In this document: positions 1 to 5,424 of the stretch, piece after piece
How positions within the stretch are numbered: the stretch's first letter is position 1
Layout of the letters: every line of letters begins with the position of its first letter
Source of the DNA: Azoarcus sp.
GTDB lineage: Bacteria; Pseudomonadota; Gammaproteobacteria; Burkholderiales; Rhodocyclaceae
Direction of reading: 5' to 3'
DNA: 13,647 nucleotides
Assembly (NCBI GenBank): GCA_023230755.1
Contig: JALNWS010000118.1
Coordinates: 1-13,647, forward strand
Made by a program: the position numbers and the translations under genes
Notes under the pieces: model-generated
Seen by the model: only the letters and a program-made list of their open reading frames with translations
Told to the model about the DNA's origin: nothing
Databases searched by the model: none

Positions 1-1
1 C

Positions 2-670
2 CAGGGCCGGCTCACCGTGGTCACCACCCACACCCAGGCGCGCTACGCCCTGCCCAAGGTGGTGACCGCGTTCAAGCGCGCCTTTCCCAAGGTGCACCTG
101 AAGCTGCACCAGGGCAGCCCGGACGAGATCGTGCAGATGCTGCTCGACGGTGAGGCCGATATCGGCGTGGCCACCGAAGCCCTGGCCGACGTCCCCGAAC
201 TCGCCTCTTTCCCCTACTACGCCTGGCACCACTCCGTGATCGTGCCCGAGGGGCATGCGCTGCAGGCGGTCAGCCCGCTGACCCTGGAAGCGGTCGCCGA
301 GCATCCGATCATCACCTACCACGAGGGCTTCACCGGCCGCGCCCGGATCGACAAGGCGTTCTCCACGGTGGGACTGGTACCCGATGTGGTGATGTCGGCG
401 CTCGATGCCGATGTGATCAAGACCTATGTCGAGCTCGGCCTCGGGGTCGGCATCGTCGCCGCGATGGCCTTCGCTCCAGGGCGCGACGGCAAGCTGATCC
501 AGCTCGACAGCAGCCATCTGTTCCCGGAGAACATCACCCGCATCGCCGTGCGCCGCGGTCACTACCTGCGCGGCTTCGCCTATCGCTTCATCGAGCTGTG
601 TTCGCCCGAGCTGACCGAGAGCCGGATCGTCAATTCACTCGTGCCGAGTAGAGCCGCCGACGTCGCATGA
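2..670 (+). CDS. cysB: CysB/Cbl-type LysR-family regulator, 3' part only (effector-binding domain)
   Basis: The reading frame is open from the left edge (base 2), so the start and the N-terminal winged HTH, roughly the first 90 residues of a family member of about 310-325 residues, lie outside the window. The visible 222 residues are the periplasmic-binding-protein-like effector domain. They open with GRLTVVTTHTQARYALP, whose TTHTQ segment is the hallmark of CysB and Cbl and contributes to the sulfate/acetylserine pocket in known CysB structures. The segments YYAWHHSVIVPEGH and ITYHEGFTGRARID also match CysB. CysB proteins are cytoplasmic tetrameric regulators that activate sulfate and organosulfur assimilation genes under sulfur limitation. 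The stop codon overlaps the start of the next gene (ATGA), so the two are probably co-transcribed and translationally coupled. CysB cannot be told from Cbl without the N-terminus; family assignment is very secure. Confidence 0.9.
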   Translation, partial: QGRLTVVTTHTQARYALPKVVTAFKRAFPKVHLKLHQGSPDEIVQMLLDGEADIGVATEALADVPELASFPYYAWHHSVIVPEGHALQAVSPLTLEAVAEHPIITYHEGFTGRARIDKAFSTVGLVPDVVMSALDADVIKTYVELGLGVGIVAAMAFAPGRDGKLIQLDSSHLFPENITRIAVRRGHYLRGFAYRFIELCSPELTESRIVNSLVPSRAADVA

Positions 671-978
671 ACTGGCCCGTGATCATGGATCTCGGCGAAC
701 AGAGCACCGAGCGACTGGCTCGGGTTTTCCACGCCCTCGGTCATTCGACCCGGCTCGCCATCGCCTTCCGCCTCCGGCAGGGCGAGCTGTGCGTCACTCA
801 ACTGACGACGACGCTGGGAGGCTCACAGTCGAACATGTCCGCCCACCTGAGCCTTCTTCACGGCGCTGGCGTGCTGGGGCGCCGCCGCGAGGAGAACCGC
901 ATCTACTACGCACTCGCAAACGATCGCGTCCGGATGATCATCCAGTGGCTCGCATCACAGCACCGACTCAGCCCCTGA
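667..978 (+). CDS. ArsR/SmtB-family winged-helix transcriptional regulator
   Basis: This 103-residue protein has the normal length and layout of an ArsR-family dimeric repressor. Helical residues 12-35 contain RVFHALGHSTRLAIAFRL, the typical ALGHxTRL core. The recognition helix is near residues 50-65 (GGSQSNMSAHLSLLHGAGVL), and the wing near 71-84 reads GRRREENRIYYAL. The ELCVC(D/E)L metal site of classical arsenic sensors is degenerate here: residues 40-46 read ELCVTQL, keeping only Cys42. Metal sensing by the canonical site is therefore doubtful, and the ligand is unknown. The start ATG overlaps the stop of the upstream cysB-type gene; no good ribosome binding site is seen, which fits translational coupling. 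ATG at 685 is a possible alternative start that leaves the domain intact. The gene converges on the minus-strand EBP gene 37 bases downstream. Family call is firm; target genes cannot be deduced. Confidence 0.88.
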   Translation: MNWPVIMDLGEQSTERLARVFHALGHSTRLAIAFRLRQGELCVTQLTTTLGGSQSNMSAHLSLLHGAGVLGRRREENRIYYALANDRVRMIIQWLASQHRLSP

Positions 979-1015
979 CGCGAGGACAGCTCTCCCAGGA
1001 TGTCCGGCCTATCGA

Positions 1016-2128
1016 TCAGCGGACGACCGAAAGCCCTTCTTCCGCCTCATCTGCGCGCGCGATCAGCATCCCGAAACGCTTGAGCTGCCCTCTTAGAATA
1101 TTGCGCGAAATCCCGAGCAGGCGTGCGGTACGGACCTGGTTGCCGTCGCAGTAGTCGAACGCGGTTCTGAACAGGGTCTCCTCGATCTCGTCGTAGAGCG
1201 CCGGCGTGTCCTCGTCGAACATGTCTCTGAGGACCGAGGAAAGCCGACTTCTTTCGTCGCCACGAACCGGTCGCTGATCCCCCTCGCTCCCTCGCCGCGC
1301 ACTCCGATTCGGCGCACTGACGACTGCCCGACCCTTCAGGCGCAGATCCTCCGGGCGAATCACGCCGCCGCGGCACACGATCAGCGCATAGTGAATGACG
1401 TTCTCGAGCTCGCGGATATTGCCCGGCCACGGATACGACAGCAGCTCACGGCACGACTCCGGCGAGAACTCGATCGGTTCGAGGTGCAGGCGCGCGCGGT
1501 AGCTTCCAACGAAATGCCGGGCCAATGGCAGGATATCGCCGGGACGCTCGTTCAATGGGGGAAGGTTGATCGTCGCAATATTCAGCCGGTAATAGAGATC
1601 CGAGCGGAAGTGTCCAGCCTCGACGGCATGAACCAGATCGACGTTGGTCGCCGCCACCAGGCGGACATCGATATCGATCGGGCGCCGCGAGCCGAGTCTG
1701 ACCACCTGGCGCTCCTGCAGCACCCGCAGCAGCTTGACCTGCATGGGCAAGGGCAGATCCCCGATCTCGTCGAGAAACAGGGTGCCGTGCTGCGCCGCCT
1801 CGAACCACCCTGCCCGCGCGCCCTGTGCCCCGGTAAAGGCGCCGGCCTCATGCCCGAACAATTCGGCCTCGACCAGATTCTCGCTGAAAGCACCGCAGTT
1901 GATCGCGACGAAGGGGCCGGTACGCCCGCTACGGCTATGGACGTGACGGGCGATCAGCTCCTTGCCGGTACCGGTATCGCCAATGATCAGGACTGTTGCA
2001 TCGCTCGCGGCGACCAACTCCGTGGTGGCAAGCACCTCGAGCGATACCGGATCGTGAAAAACCAGTGCCTTGGCACGGATCGACAAGGAGTGCGAGGGTG
2101 AATCCGGGAGGGTCAATACATTGGACAT
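1016..2128 (-). CDS. Sigma-54-dependent transcriptional activator (AAA+ plus Fis HTH, no sensory domain; SfnR-like)
   Basis: The 370-residue product is a bacterial enhancer-binding protein that would remodel sigma-54 RNA polymerase by ATP hydrolysis. Visible elements are Walker A GDTGTGKE (50-57), the sigma-54-contacting GAFTGA loop (96-101), Walker B GTLFLDEIG (115-123), the arginine-finger region FRSDLYYRLN (174-183), YPWPGNIRELENVI (232-245) and a C-terminal Fis-type HTH, GNQVRTARLLGISRNILRGQ (329-348). Only about 25 residues precede the AAA+ domain, so the receiver, GAF, PAS or ACT domain found in most EBPs is absent. Activity is then probably set by expression level or by a partner protein, as for PspF. 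The overall style resembles SfnR, the activator of dimethylsulfone/organosulfur genes whose expression is under CysB control in Pseudomonas; the neighbouring CysB-type gene fits this. The ATG chosen gives a full AAA+ domain, although its ribosome binding site is weak. The gene is divergent from the tonB operon and is a good candidate to control it. EBP identity is certain; the SfnR link is moderate. Confidence 0.93.
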   Translation of the reverse strand: MSNVLTLPDSPSHSLSIRAKALVFHDPVSLEVLATTELVAASDATVLIIGDTGTGKELIARHVHSRSGRTGPFVAINCGAFSENLVEAELFGHEAGAFTGAQGARAGWFEAAQHGTLFLDEIGDLPLPMQVKLLRVLQERQVVRLGSRRPIDIDVRLVAATNVDLVHAVEAGHFRSDLYYRLNIATINLPPLNERPGDILPLARHFVGSYRARLHLEPIEFSPESCRELLSYPWPGNIRELENVIHYALIVCRGGVIRPEDLRLKGRAVVSAPNRSARRGSEGDQRPVRGDERSRLSSVLRDMFDEDTPALYDEIEETLFRTAFDYCDGNQVRTARLLGISRNILRGQLKRFGMLIARADEAEEGLSVVR

Positions 2129-2503
2129 AGTCAGTCTCGGGGAGTGAGAACGGGCAGCTCGGCATTTACCTTGCCCTTGCGCTTCTTTCGAGCACTGGCT
2201 GATTGACTCGGCATGACGACTGACCCTGAACGCAATTTAGTTATGTGTAGATAGATGTCTGCCCCATGCGGAACTTAAGGACCGGGCCAACTGCGAGGCT
2301 CCGGACCATGCGGCATGGCAGCTAGATTAAGACCGGCGCCCTCACACACAAAGACGGAATTCCGCTAAGCAATTTCGTTCCGAGCGTTATGTTGCTTTGC
2401 ACCATTTCGATACGAGGCGCGGCGCCATGCCCTTATCCATCCTGCGCCCACCAGGCGAATCGACTGACCGTAGCCCGGGTGCAATCCACTCCCGCACATC
2501 AGC

Positions 2504-2519
2504 TGCTGCAAATTCAACA
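2504..2519. promoter_or_regulatory. Candidate upstream activator site 1 (16-bp imperfect dyad)
   Basis: The sequence TGCTGCAAATTCAACA is an imperfect inverted repeat fitting TGYTGCANNTGCARCA, with two mismatched pairs. Its reverse complement matches the second site at 2536-2551 at 13 of 16 positions. The centre is about 178 bases upstream of the predicted sigma-54 start point, a normal distance for an EBP enhancer. Assignment to the neighbouring EBP is inference. Confidence 0.5.
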
Positions 2520-2535
2520 GTTTCACCCCCGATCT

Positions 2536-2551
2536 TGTTGCACCTGCAGCA
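2536..2551. promoter_or_regulatory. Candidate upstream activator site 2 (16-bp near-perfect dyad)
   Basis: The sequence TGTTGCACCTGCAGCA is a hyphenated palindrome, TGtTGCA-CC-TGCAgCA, with a single mismatched pair in two 7-base arms. Its centre is 32 bp from that of site 1, about three helical turns, so both sites face the same side of the DNA. It lies about 146 bases upstream of the predicted sigma-54 start point. Paired, phased dyads of this size are the usual enhancer layout for oligomeric EBPs; the link to the divergent EBP is inferred. Confidence 0.52.
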
Positions 2552-2663
2552 TCCCGACCCCTGGCCACAAGCAAACGAGCGTCACGATAAAGCGCCGCGT
2601 ACCCACCATACACAGCTGATTTATCGCGTTTTTTCATTCCGGTTCAGCTACAGCCACGACTTC

Positions 2664-2679
2664 TGGCATGCCATCTGCT
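2664..2679 (+). promoter_or_regulatory. Candidate sigma-54 (-24/-12) promoter for the tonB-exbB-exbD-exbD operon
   Basis: The sequence TGGCATGCCATCTGCT fits the sigma-54 consensus TGGCACG-N4-TTGCW. The invariant GG (2665-2666) and GC (2677-2678) are present with the required 10 bases between them, and the mismatches are only C to T at consensus position 6 and T to C at position 12. Transcription would start near base 2690, giving a leader of about 90 bases before the tonB ATG. It points towards tonB and lies downstream of the two phased dyads, with an EBP gene divergently adjacent. A single such match can occur by chance; the context raises its credibility. Confidence 0.55.
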
Positions 2680-2765
2680 GTGCAAGACCAACATCGCGCC
2701 GAGGTCGGTACAGCACGGTCATCGCTGCATTCACGGGATACGACCCAGCGCGCCAGTGCATCAGT

Positions 2766-2770
2766 GGAGA
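2766..2770 (+). promoter_or_regulatory. Ribosome binding site that fixes the tonB start
   Basis: GGAGA stands 10 bases before the ATG at 2781. The same frame remains open upstream to base 2397, but the upstream in-frame codons lack a ribosome binding site and would put about 128 residues of non-TonB sequence, plus the promoter elements, into the coding region. Confidence 0.75.
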
Positions 2771-2780
2771 AAGTCATCGG

Positions 2781-3425
2781 ATGAGTTACGCAGAACAAAA
2801 CGGAAACCCGGGCAACTACACGATCGGCCTTGTCGCGGTCGTGGGCTTTCACGTGCTGCTGGGCTACGCACTTGCCAACGGCCTGGCACGCTCGGTCGTG
2901 GAAGTCCTGAAAGCCCCGCTCGACGTCAGCCTCATTCAGGAGATCAAACCCCCACCACCGCCTCCGCCACCACCGCCGAAGCCCAGGATCGTGCGAACCC
3001 CGCCCAAGGTGTCCGCACCCCCACCTCCCGCGTATGTGCCGCCGGTCGAGGTACCGGTTGTCGCCCCGGCCCAGCCGGTAATCACGGCGACGACGCCCGA
3101 ACCGCCGCCGGTTGTCGAAGCCCCTCCCGCCCCCAAACCAGTCGCACCGCCGGTGGTGGACGTTGCAATCACCTGCTCCAACCACATTGCGGTGCGCAGC
3201 CAGGTCATCTACCCACCGCAGGCCGAACGCATGGGGCTGTCAGGCAACGTGGTGGTCGATTTCACCGTCGGCGCCGACGGCACGATCAAGAGCGTCGGTG
3301 TGGTTCGCAGTTCGAACGCCGTTTTCAACAGCGCAGCTACCGCTGCGGTGGCGAAACTCAAATGCGCAGGGCAGGGCCATGACGTTCGAGTTCGCCTGCC
3401 GTTTGCCTTCCGTCTGGATAGCTGA
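2781..3425 (+). CDS. tonB: TonB energy-transducing protein
   Basis: The 214-residue protein spans the periplasm and passes proton-motive force from ExbB/ExbD to TonB-dependent outer-membrane transporters. A short cytoplasmic N-terminus leads into one membrane anchor (about residues 13-35) holding the conserved transmembrane histidine, here His24 in VVGFHVLLGYAL. A rigid Pro-rich spacer follows (57 to about 130), starting with ten consecutive prolines at 57-66 and continuing with Pro-Val/Pro-Lys type repeats. The C-terminal TonB domain (about 140-214) has the YPPQAERMGLSGNV motif and the VDFTVGADGTIKSV strand pair. Two cysteines, Cys132 and Cys195, flank or lie in this domain and could form a periplasmic disulfide. 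The start is set by GGAGA 10 bases upstream. The gene heads a co-directional operon, with exbB 47 bases downstream. Predicted control is by sigma-54 from 2664-2679. Identification is firm. Confidence 0.95.
   Translation: MSYAEQNGNPGNYTIGLVAVVGFHVLLGYALANGLARSVVEVLKAPLDVSLIQEIKPPPPPPPPPPKPRIVRTPPKVSAPPPPAYVPPVEVPVVAPAQPVITATTPEPPPVVEAPPAPKPVAPPVVDVAITCSNHIAVRSQVIYPPQAERMGLSGNVVVDFTVGADGTIKSVGVVRSSNAVFNSAATAAVAKLKCAGQGHDVRVRLPFAFRLDS
2949..2978 (+). repeat. Ten-codon CCN (polyproline) tract inside tonB
   Basis: Ten successive CCN codons using CCC, CCA, CCG and CCT encode Pro57-Pro66. The mixed codon use suggests that the polyproline itself is selected rather than a pure DNA slippage repeat. 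Consecutive prolines of this length are known to stall ribosomes unless EF-P helps. Confidence 0.9.
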
Positions 3426-3472
3426 TCAGCCCTTTTCCCACTTTTCAAAAGCCCCTCACAGGAGAACTTCAA

Positions 3473-4381
3473 ATGATCAAAACCCGCATCTCCCATACGC
3501 TGGAAAAACTCTTGCTCGCCGCGTCCGCCCTGCTTGCCGCCCCCTTCGCAGCGGCCCAATCCGAACCCGCCGGCGATACCGTGGCGGTGACCAATCCATA
3601 CGGGCTCGAGGCCTTGTGGGCCGGCGGTGATTTCGTGGCAAAAGGCACGCTTGCGATCCTCGTCATCATGTCGATCGGCAGCTGGTTCATCATCATCACC
3701 AAACTGATCGAGCAATCCCGGCTGCTGCGCCAGGGCAAAAAGGCAAACCGCAGCTTCTGGGCGGCCGGCGACATTGAAAAAGGCCTCGAGACCCTGAATC
3801 CGAAGGGTGCCTATCACTACATCGCAAAGTCGGGCGCCGACTCCACCGCCCACCATAACGGCTTGCATGGCTTCGTCGGCCTCAACGACTGGATTCAACT
3901 GTCGGTCCACCGTTCGATCGAGAAGGTCCAGAGTCGCCTGCAAAGCGGTCTCGCATTCCTCGCCACTGTGGGTTCGACTGCGCCCTTCGTCGGTCTCTTC
4001 GGAACCGTGTGGGGCATCTATCACGCCCTGACCGCGATCGGCATTTCAGGCCAAGCGTCCATCGACAAGGTAGCAGGACCGGTCGGTGAAGCGCTGATCA
4101 TGACCGCCATCGGGCTGGCCGTCGCCGTACCGGCGGTGCTTGGCTACAACTGGCTGGTCCGCCGCAACAAGGCCGCGCTGGATGACGTCCGCTCCTTCGG
4201 TGCCGAACTGCACGCCGTTCTGCTTGGTGCCGAAGCCGCGAAGGCCGCCGAAAAGGCAGGCATCCAGGCCCTGCGCGAGCCGACGCAAGAAGCACCGCGA
4301 GAGCGCAAGAGCGAAGCCCGCCGCGACACGCAGCATGCGCTCGCGACCGACCTCCAGCCTGCGCACGCGGCAGCGGCATAA
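3473..4381 (+). CDS. exbB: ExbB proton-channel subunit (MotA/TolQ/ExbB family)
   Basis: The 302-residue protein is the channel-forming partner of ExbD in the inner-membrane motor that energises TonB. It begins with a cleavable-looking signal peptide (hydrophobic 13-26, then PFAAAQ), as in the long form of proteobacterial ExbB. The three family membrane segments are near 58-78 (TLAILVIMSIGSWFIIITKL), 158-190 (LAFLATVGSTAPFVGLFGTV and following) and 205-228 (ALIMTAIGLAVAVPAVLGYN). GSTAPFVGLFGTVWGI and GPVGEALIMTAIGLAVAVPA are the signature MotA/TolQ/ExbB motifs lining the pore. A charged, Ala-rich tail of about 40 residues (260-302) extends beyond the usual core. AGGAGA at 3460-3465 gives a strong ribosome binding site 7 bases before the ATG. 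The stop is 3 bases before exbD1. Identification is firm. Confidence 0.95.
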   Translation: MIKTRISHTLEKLLLAASALLAAPFAAAQSEPAGDTVAVTNPYGLEALWAGGDFVAKGTLAILVIMSIGSWFIIITKLIEQSRLLRQGKKANRSFWAAGDIEKGLETLNPKGAYHYIAKSGADSTAHHNGLHGFVGLNDWIQLSVHRSIEKVQSRLQSGLAFLATVGSTAPFVGLFGTVWGIYHALTAIGISGQASIDKVAGPVGEALIMTAIGLAVAVPAVLGYNWLVRRNKAALDDVRSFGAELHAVLLGAEAAKAAEKAGIQALREPTQEAPRERKSEARRDTQHALATDLQPAHAAAA

Positions 4382-4384
4382 GCC

Positions 4385-4807
4385 ATGGCCATTTCATTGC
4401 CCGCCGGGGACGACGACGAGATCGTCTCCGCCATCAACACCACCCCCCTGGTGGATGTGATGCTGGTGCTGCTGATCATCTTCCTGATCACGGTTCCAGT
4501 CGTCACCAACACGGTGGCGGTGGAGCTACCCAAGGAAGTCAACCGCCCCCGGGTGACCGCGCCGGAGAACATCAACATCGCCGTCACCCGCGATGGTGGG
4601 GTGTTCTGGAACGAGCAGCCGGTGGCCGGCAACGACGCGCTGGTCGAACGCCTGAAGGGGATCGCGCTGCTGGAGCCGCAGCCCGAAGTCCAGATCCGTG
4701 GCGACGGGGCTGCGCCGTACGAGTACGTGGGCAGGGTGGTCTTCGCCTGCCAGCGCGCCGGCATCCAGAAAGTCGGCTTCATCACCGAGCCCCCGCCGCG
4801 TGGCTGA
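4385..4807 (+). CDS. exbD: ExbD/TolR-family biopolymer transport protein, first paralogue
   Basis: The 140-residue protein has a short cytoplasmic N-terminus, a single membrane helix (about 21-43, PLVDVMLVLLIIFLITVPVV) and a periplasmic domain (about 55-135). Asp24 in INTTPLVDVMLVLL corresponds to the essential membrane aspartate of ExbD that carries protons. The periplasmic part ends in the typical YEYVGRVVFACQRAGIQKVGF segment. The start codon follows the exbB stop by 3 bases, without a clear ribosome binding site of its own, which suggests translational coupling to exbB. A second ExbD follows directly; the two have clearly different periplasmic domains. ExbD rather than TolR is favoured because tonB and exbB are adjacent and no tolA, tolB or pal is seen. 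Confidence 0.93.
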   Translation: MAISLPAGDDDEIVSAINTTPLVDVMLVLLIIFLITVPVVTNTVAVELPKEVNRPRVTAPENINIAVTRDGGVFWNEQPVAGNDALVERLKGIALLEPQPEVQIRGDGAAPYEYVGRVVFACQRAGIQKVGFITEPPPRG

Positions 4808-4842
4808 CGCGGGCTCACTGACTCACACAGGAAGCACAGAAA

Positions 4843-5271
4843 ATGGGAATGAACATAGGCAGCGCGAGCAGTTCCGGTGACCCGGAGGTCATGGTGGACA
4901 TGAACACCACGCCGCTGATCGACGTGCTGCTGGTGCTGCTCATCATGCTGATCATCACGATTCCGATTCAGCTGCATTCGGTCAACATGAACATGCCGAT
5001 CGGCAACCCACCGCCGCCCGAAGCGCCACCCGAGGTGGTGCGCATCAACATCGACCCGGCCGGCGTGATTGAGTGGAATGGCGAAGCCTTGAGCGACGCG
5101 GGCGCACTCGAGAACCGGCTCACGCTTATTGCCGGCCAGGCGGTACAGCCCGAACTGCACGTCAATCCGGACAAGGCCGTGCCCTACCGGGTGGTGGCGA
5201 CCGTCATGGCGGCCGTCCAGCGCAAGGGACTGACAAAGGTGGGGCTGGTGGGCTCGGAGCAATTCCTCTGA
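4843..5271 (+). CDS. exbD: ExbD/TolR-family biopolymer transport protein, second paralogue
   Basis: The 142-residue protein repeats the ExbD plan: cytoplasmic N-terminus, membrane helix (about 24-45) and periplasmic domain. Asp27 in MNTTPLIDVLLVLLIMLII is the expected proton-carrying aspartate, so this copy also looks functional. Compared with the first paralogue it has a proline-rich neck (NPPPPEAPPEV, 55-65) and a different C-terminus ending SEQFL. AGGAAG at 4829-4834 lies 8 bases before the ATG at 4843; an in-frame ATG at 4849 is a less likely alternative. It is the last gene of the tonB operon, 35 bases after exbD1, and a hairpin terminator follows. ExbD homo- or heterodimers within one ExbB pentamer are possible. 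Confidence 0.93.
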   Translation: MGMNIGSASSSGDPEVMVDMNTTPLIDVLLVLLIMLIITIPIQLHSVNMNMPIGNPPPPEAPPEVVRINIDPAGVIEWNGEALSDAGALENRLTLIAGQAVQPELHVNPDKAVPYRVVATVMAAVQRKGLTKVGLVGSEQFL

Positions 5272-5366
5272 GCCCCACTTGGGCTGGAACGATGGGGAAC
5301 GGGGAGGCTTGACGCTACACGCTCCTGATCTCCCATTTCCATGCGCCGAGACTCAGCCCAACAAGC

Positions 5367-5405
5367 GCCTCCGCATGCACTGCGGAGGCCGATTCGTTTA
5401 TTTCT
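5367..5405 (+). terminator. Predicted intrinsic terminator after exbD2
   Basis: A perfect 9-bp GC-rich stem, GCCTCCGCA (5367-5375) with TGCGGAGGC (5381-5389), encloses a 5-base loop. It is followed by a T-rich but interrupted tract (5393-5405, nine T in 13 bases). The position, 95 bases after the exbD2 stop and 35 bases before the mdtA start, fits termination of the tonB operon. It could also act as an attenuator if the efflux operon is transcribed from upstream of it. Confidence 0.62.
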
Positions 5406-5424
5406 CCGGACTGAAGCGGCATCT

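Larger units (their letters stand above)
2129..2780. promoter_or_regulatory. 652-base non-coding divergent regulatory region between the EBP gene and tonB
   Basis: No convincing gene is seen here; the open frames have unremarkable protein sequences and no ribosome binding sites. Base composition is less GC-rich than in the flanking genes, with T-rich stretches such as bases 2619-2638. Reading towards tonB it contains a CCATG-cgg-CATGG dyad (2306-2318), two related 16-bp dyads (2504-2519 and 2536-2551), a sigma-54 type -24/-12 element (2664-2679) and the tonB ribosome binding site (2766-2770). A promoter for the minus-strand EBP gene must also lie here, probably in 2129-2300, but I could not identify a convincing -35/-10 pair. 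Confidence 0.75.

Noticed and set aside
984..1005. Hairpin between the convergent arsR and EBP genes
   Set aside because: The stem is only 5 bp (GGACA/TGTCC) with a 12-base loop and no T tract, too weak to call a terminator.
2316..2330. Second sigma-54-like element starting TGGCAG
   Set aside because: The -24 part fits, but the -12 part reads TTAA and lacks the invariant GC; it is also more than 450 bases from tonB and upstream of the dyads.
2390..2404. Possible third copy of the enhancer dyad (TGTTGCTTTGCACCA)
   Set aside because: It is one base shorter than the 16-bp pattern, which shifts the half-sites, and it is over 100 bases from the other two, so it could be chance.
2365..2637. 90-codon open frame on the minus strand in the EBP-tonB intergenic region
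   Set aside because: No recognisable domain and no convincing ribosome binding site; it overlaps the predicted enhancer dyads.
2397..2780. 128-residue N-terminal extension of tonB in the same frame
   Set aside because: The extension has no TonB-like or signal features and no ribosome binding site, and it would place the dyads and the sigma-54 element inside coding sequence. ATG 2781 has GGAGA at correct spacing and starts a normal TonB.
5271..5285. AGCCC/GGGCT hairpin right after exbD2
   Set aside because: A 5-bp stem with no following T run; the 9-bp hairpin at 5367-5389 is a much better terminator.
5309..5337. TTGACG hexamer (5309-5314) as -35 of an efflux operon promoter
   Set aside because: At normal spacing the -10 would read CCCATT or similar, a poor match, so no promoter was annotated although one may exist in this gap.
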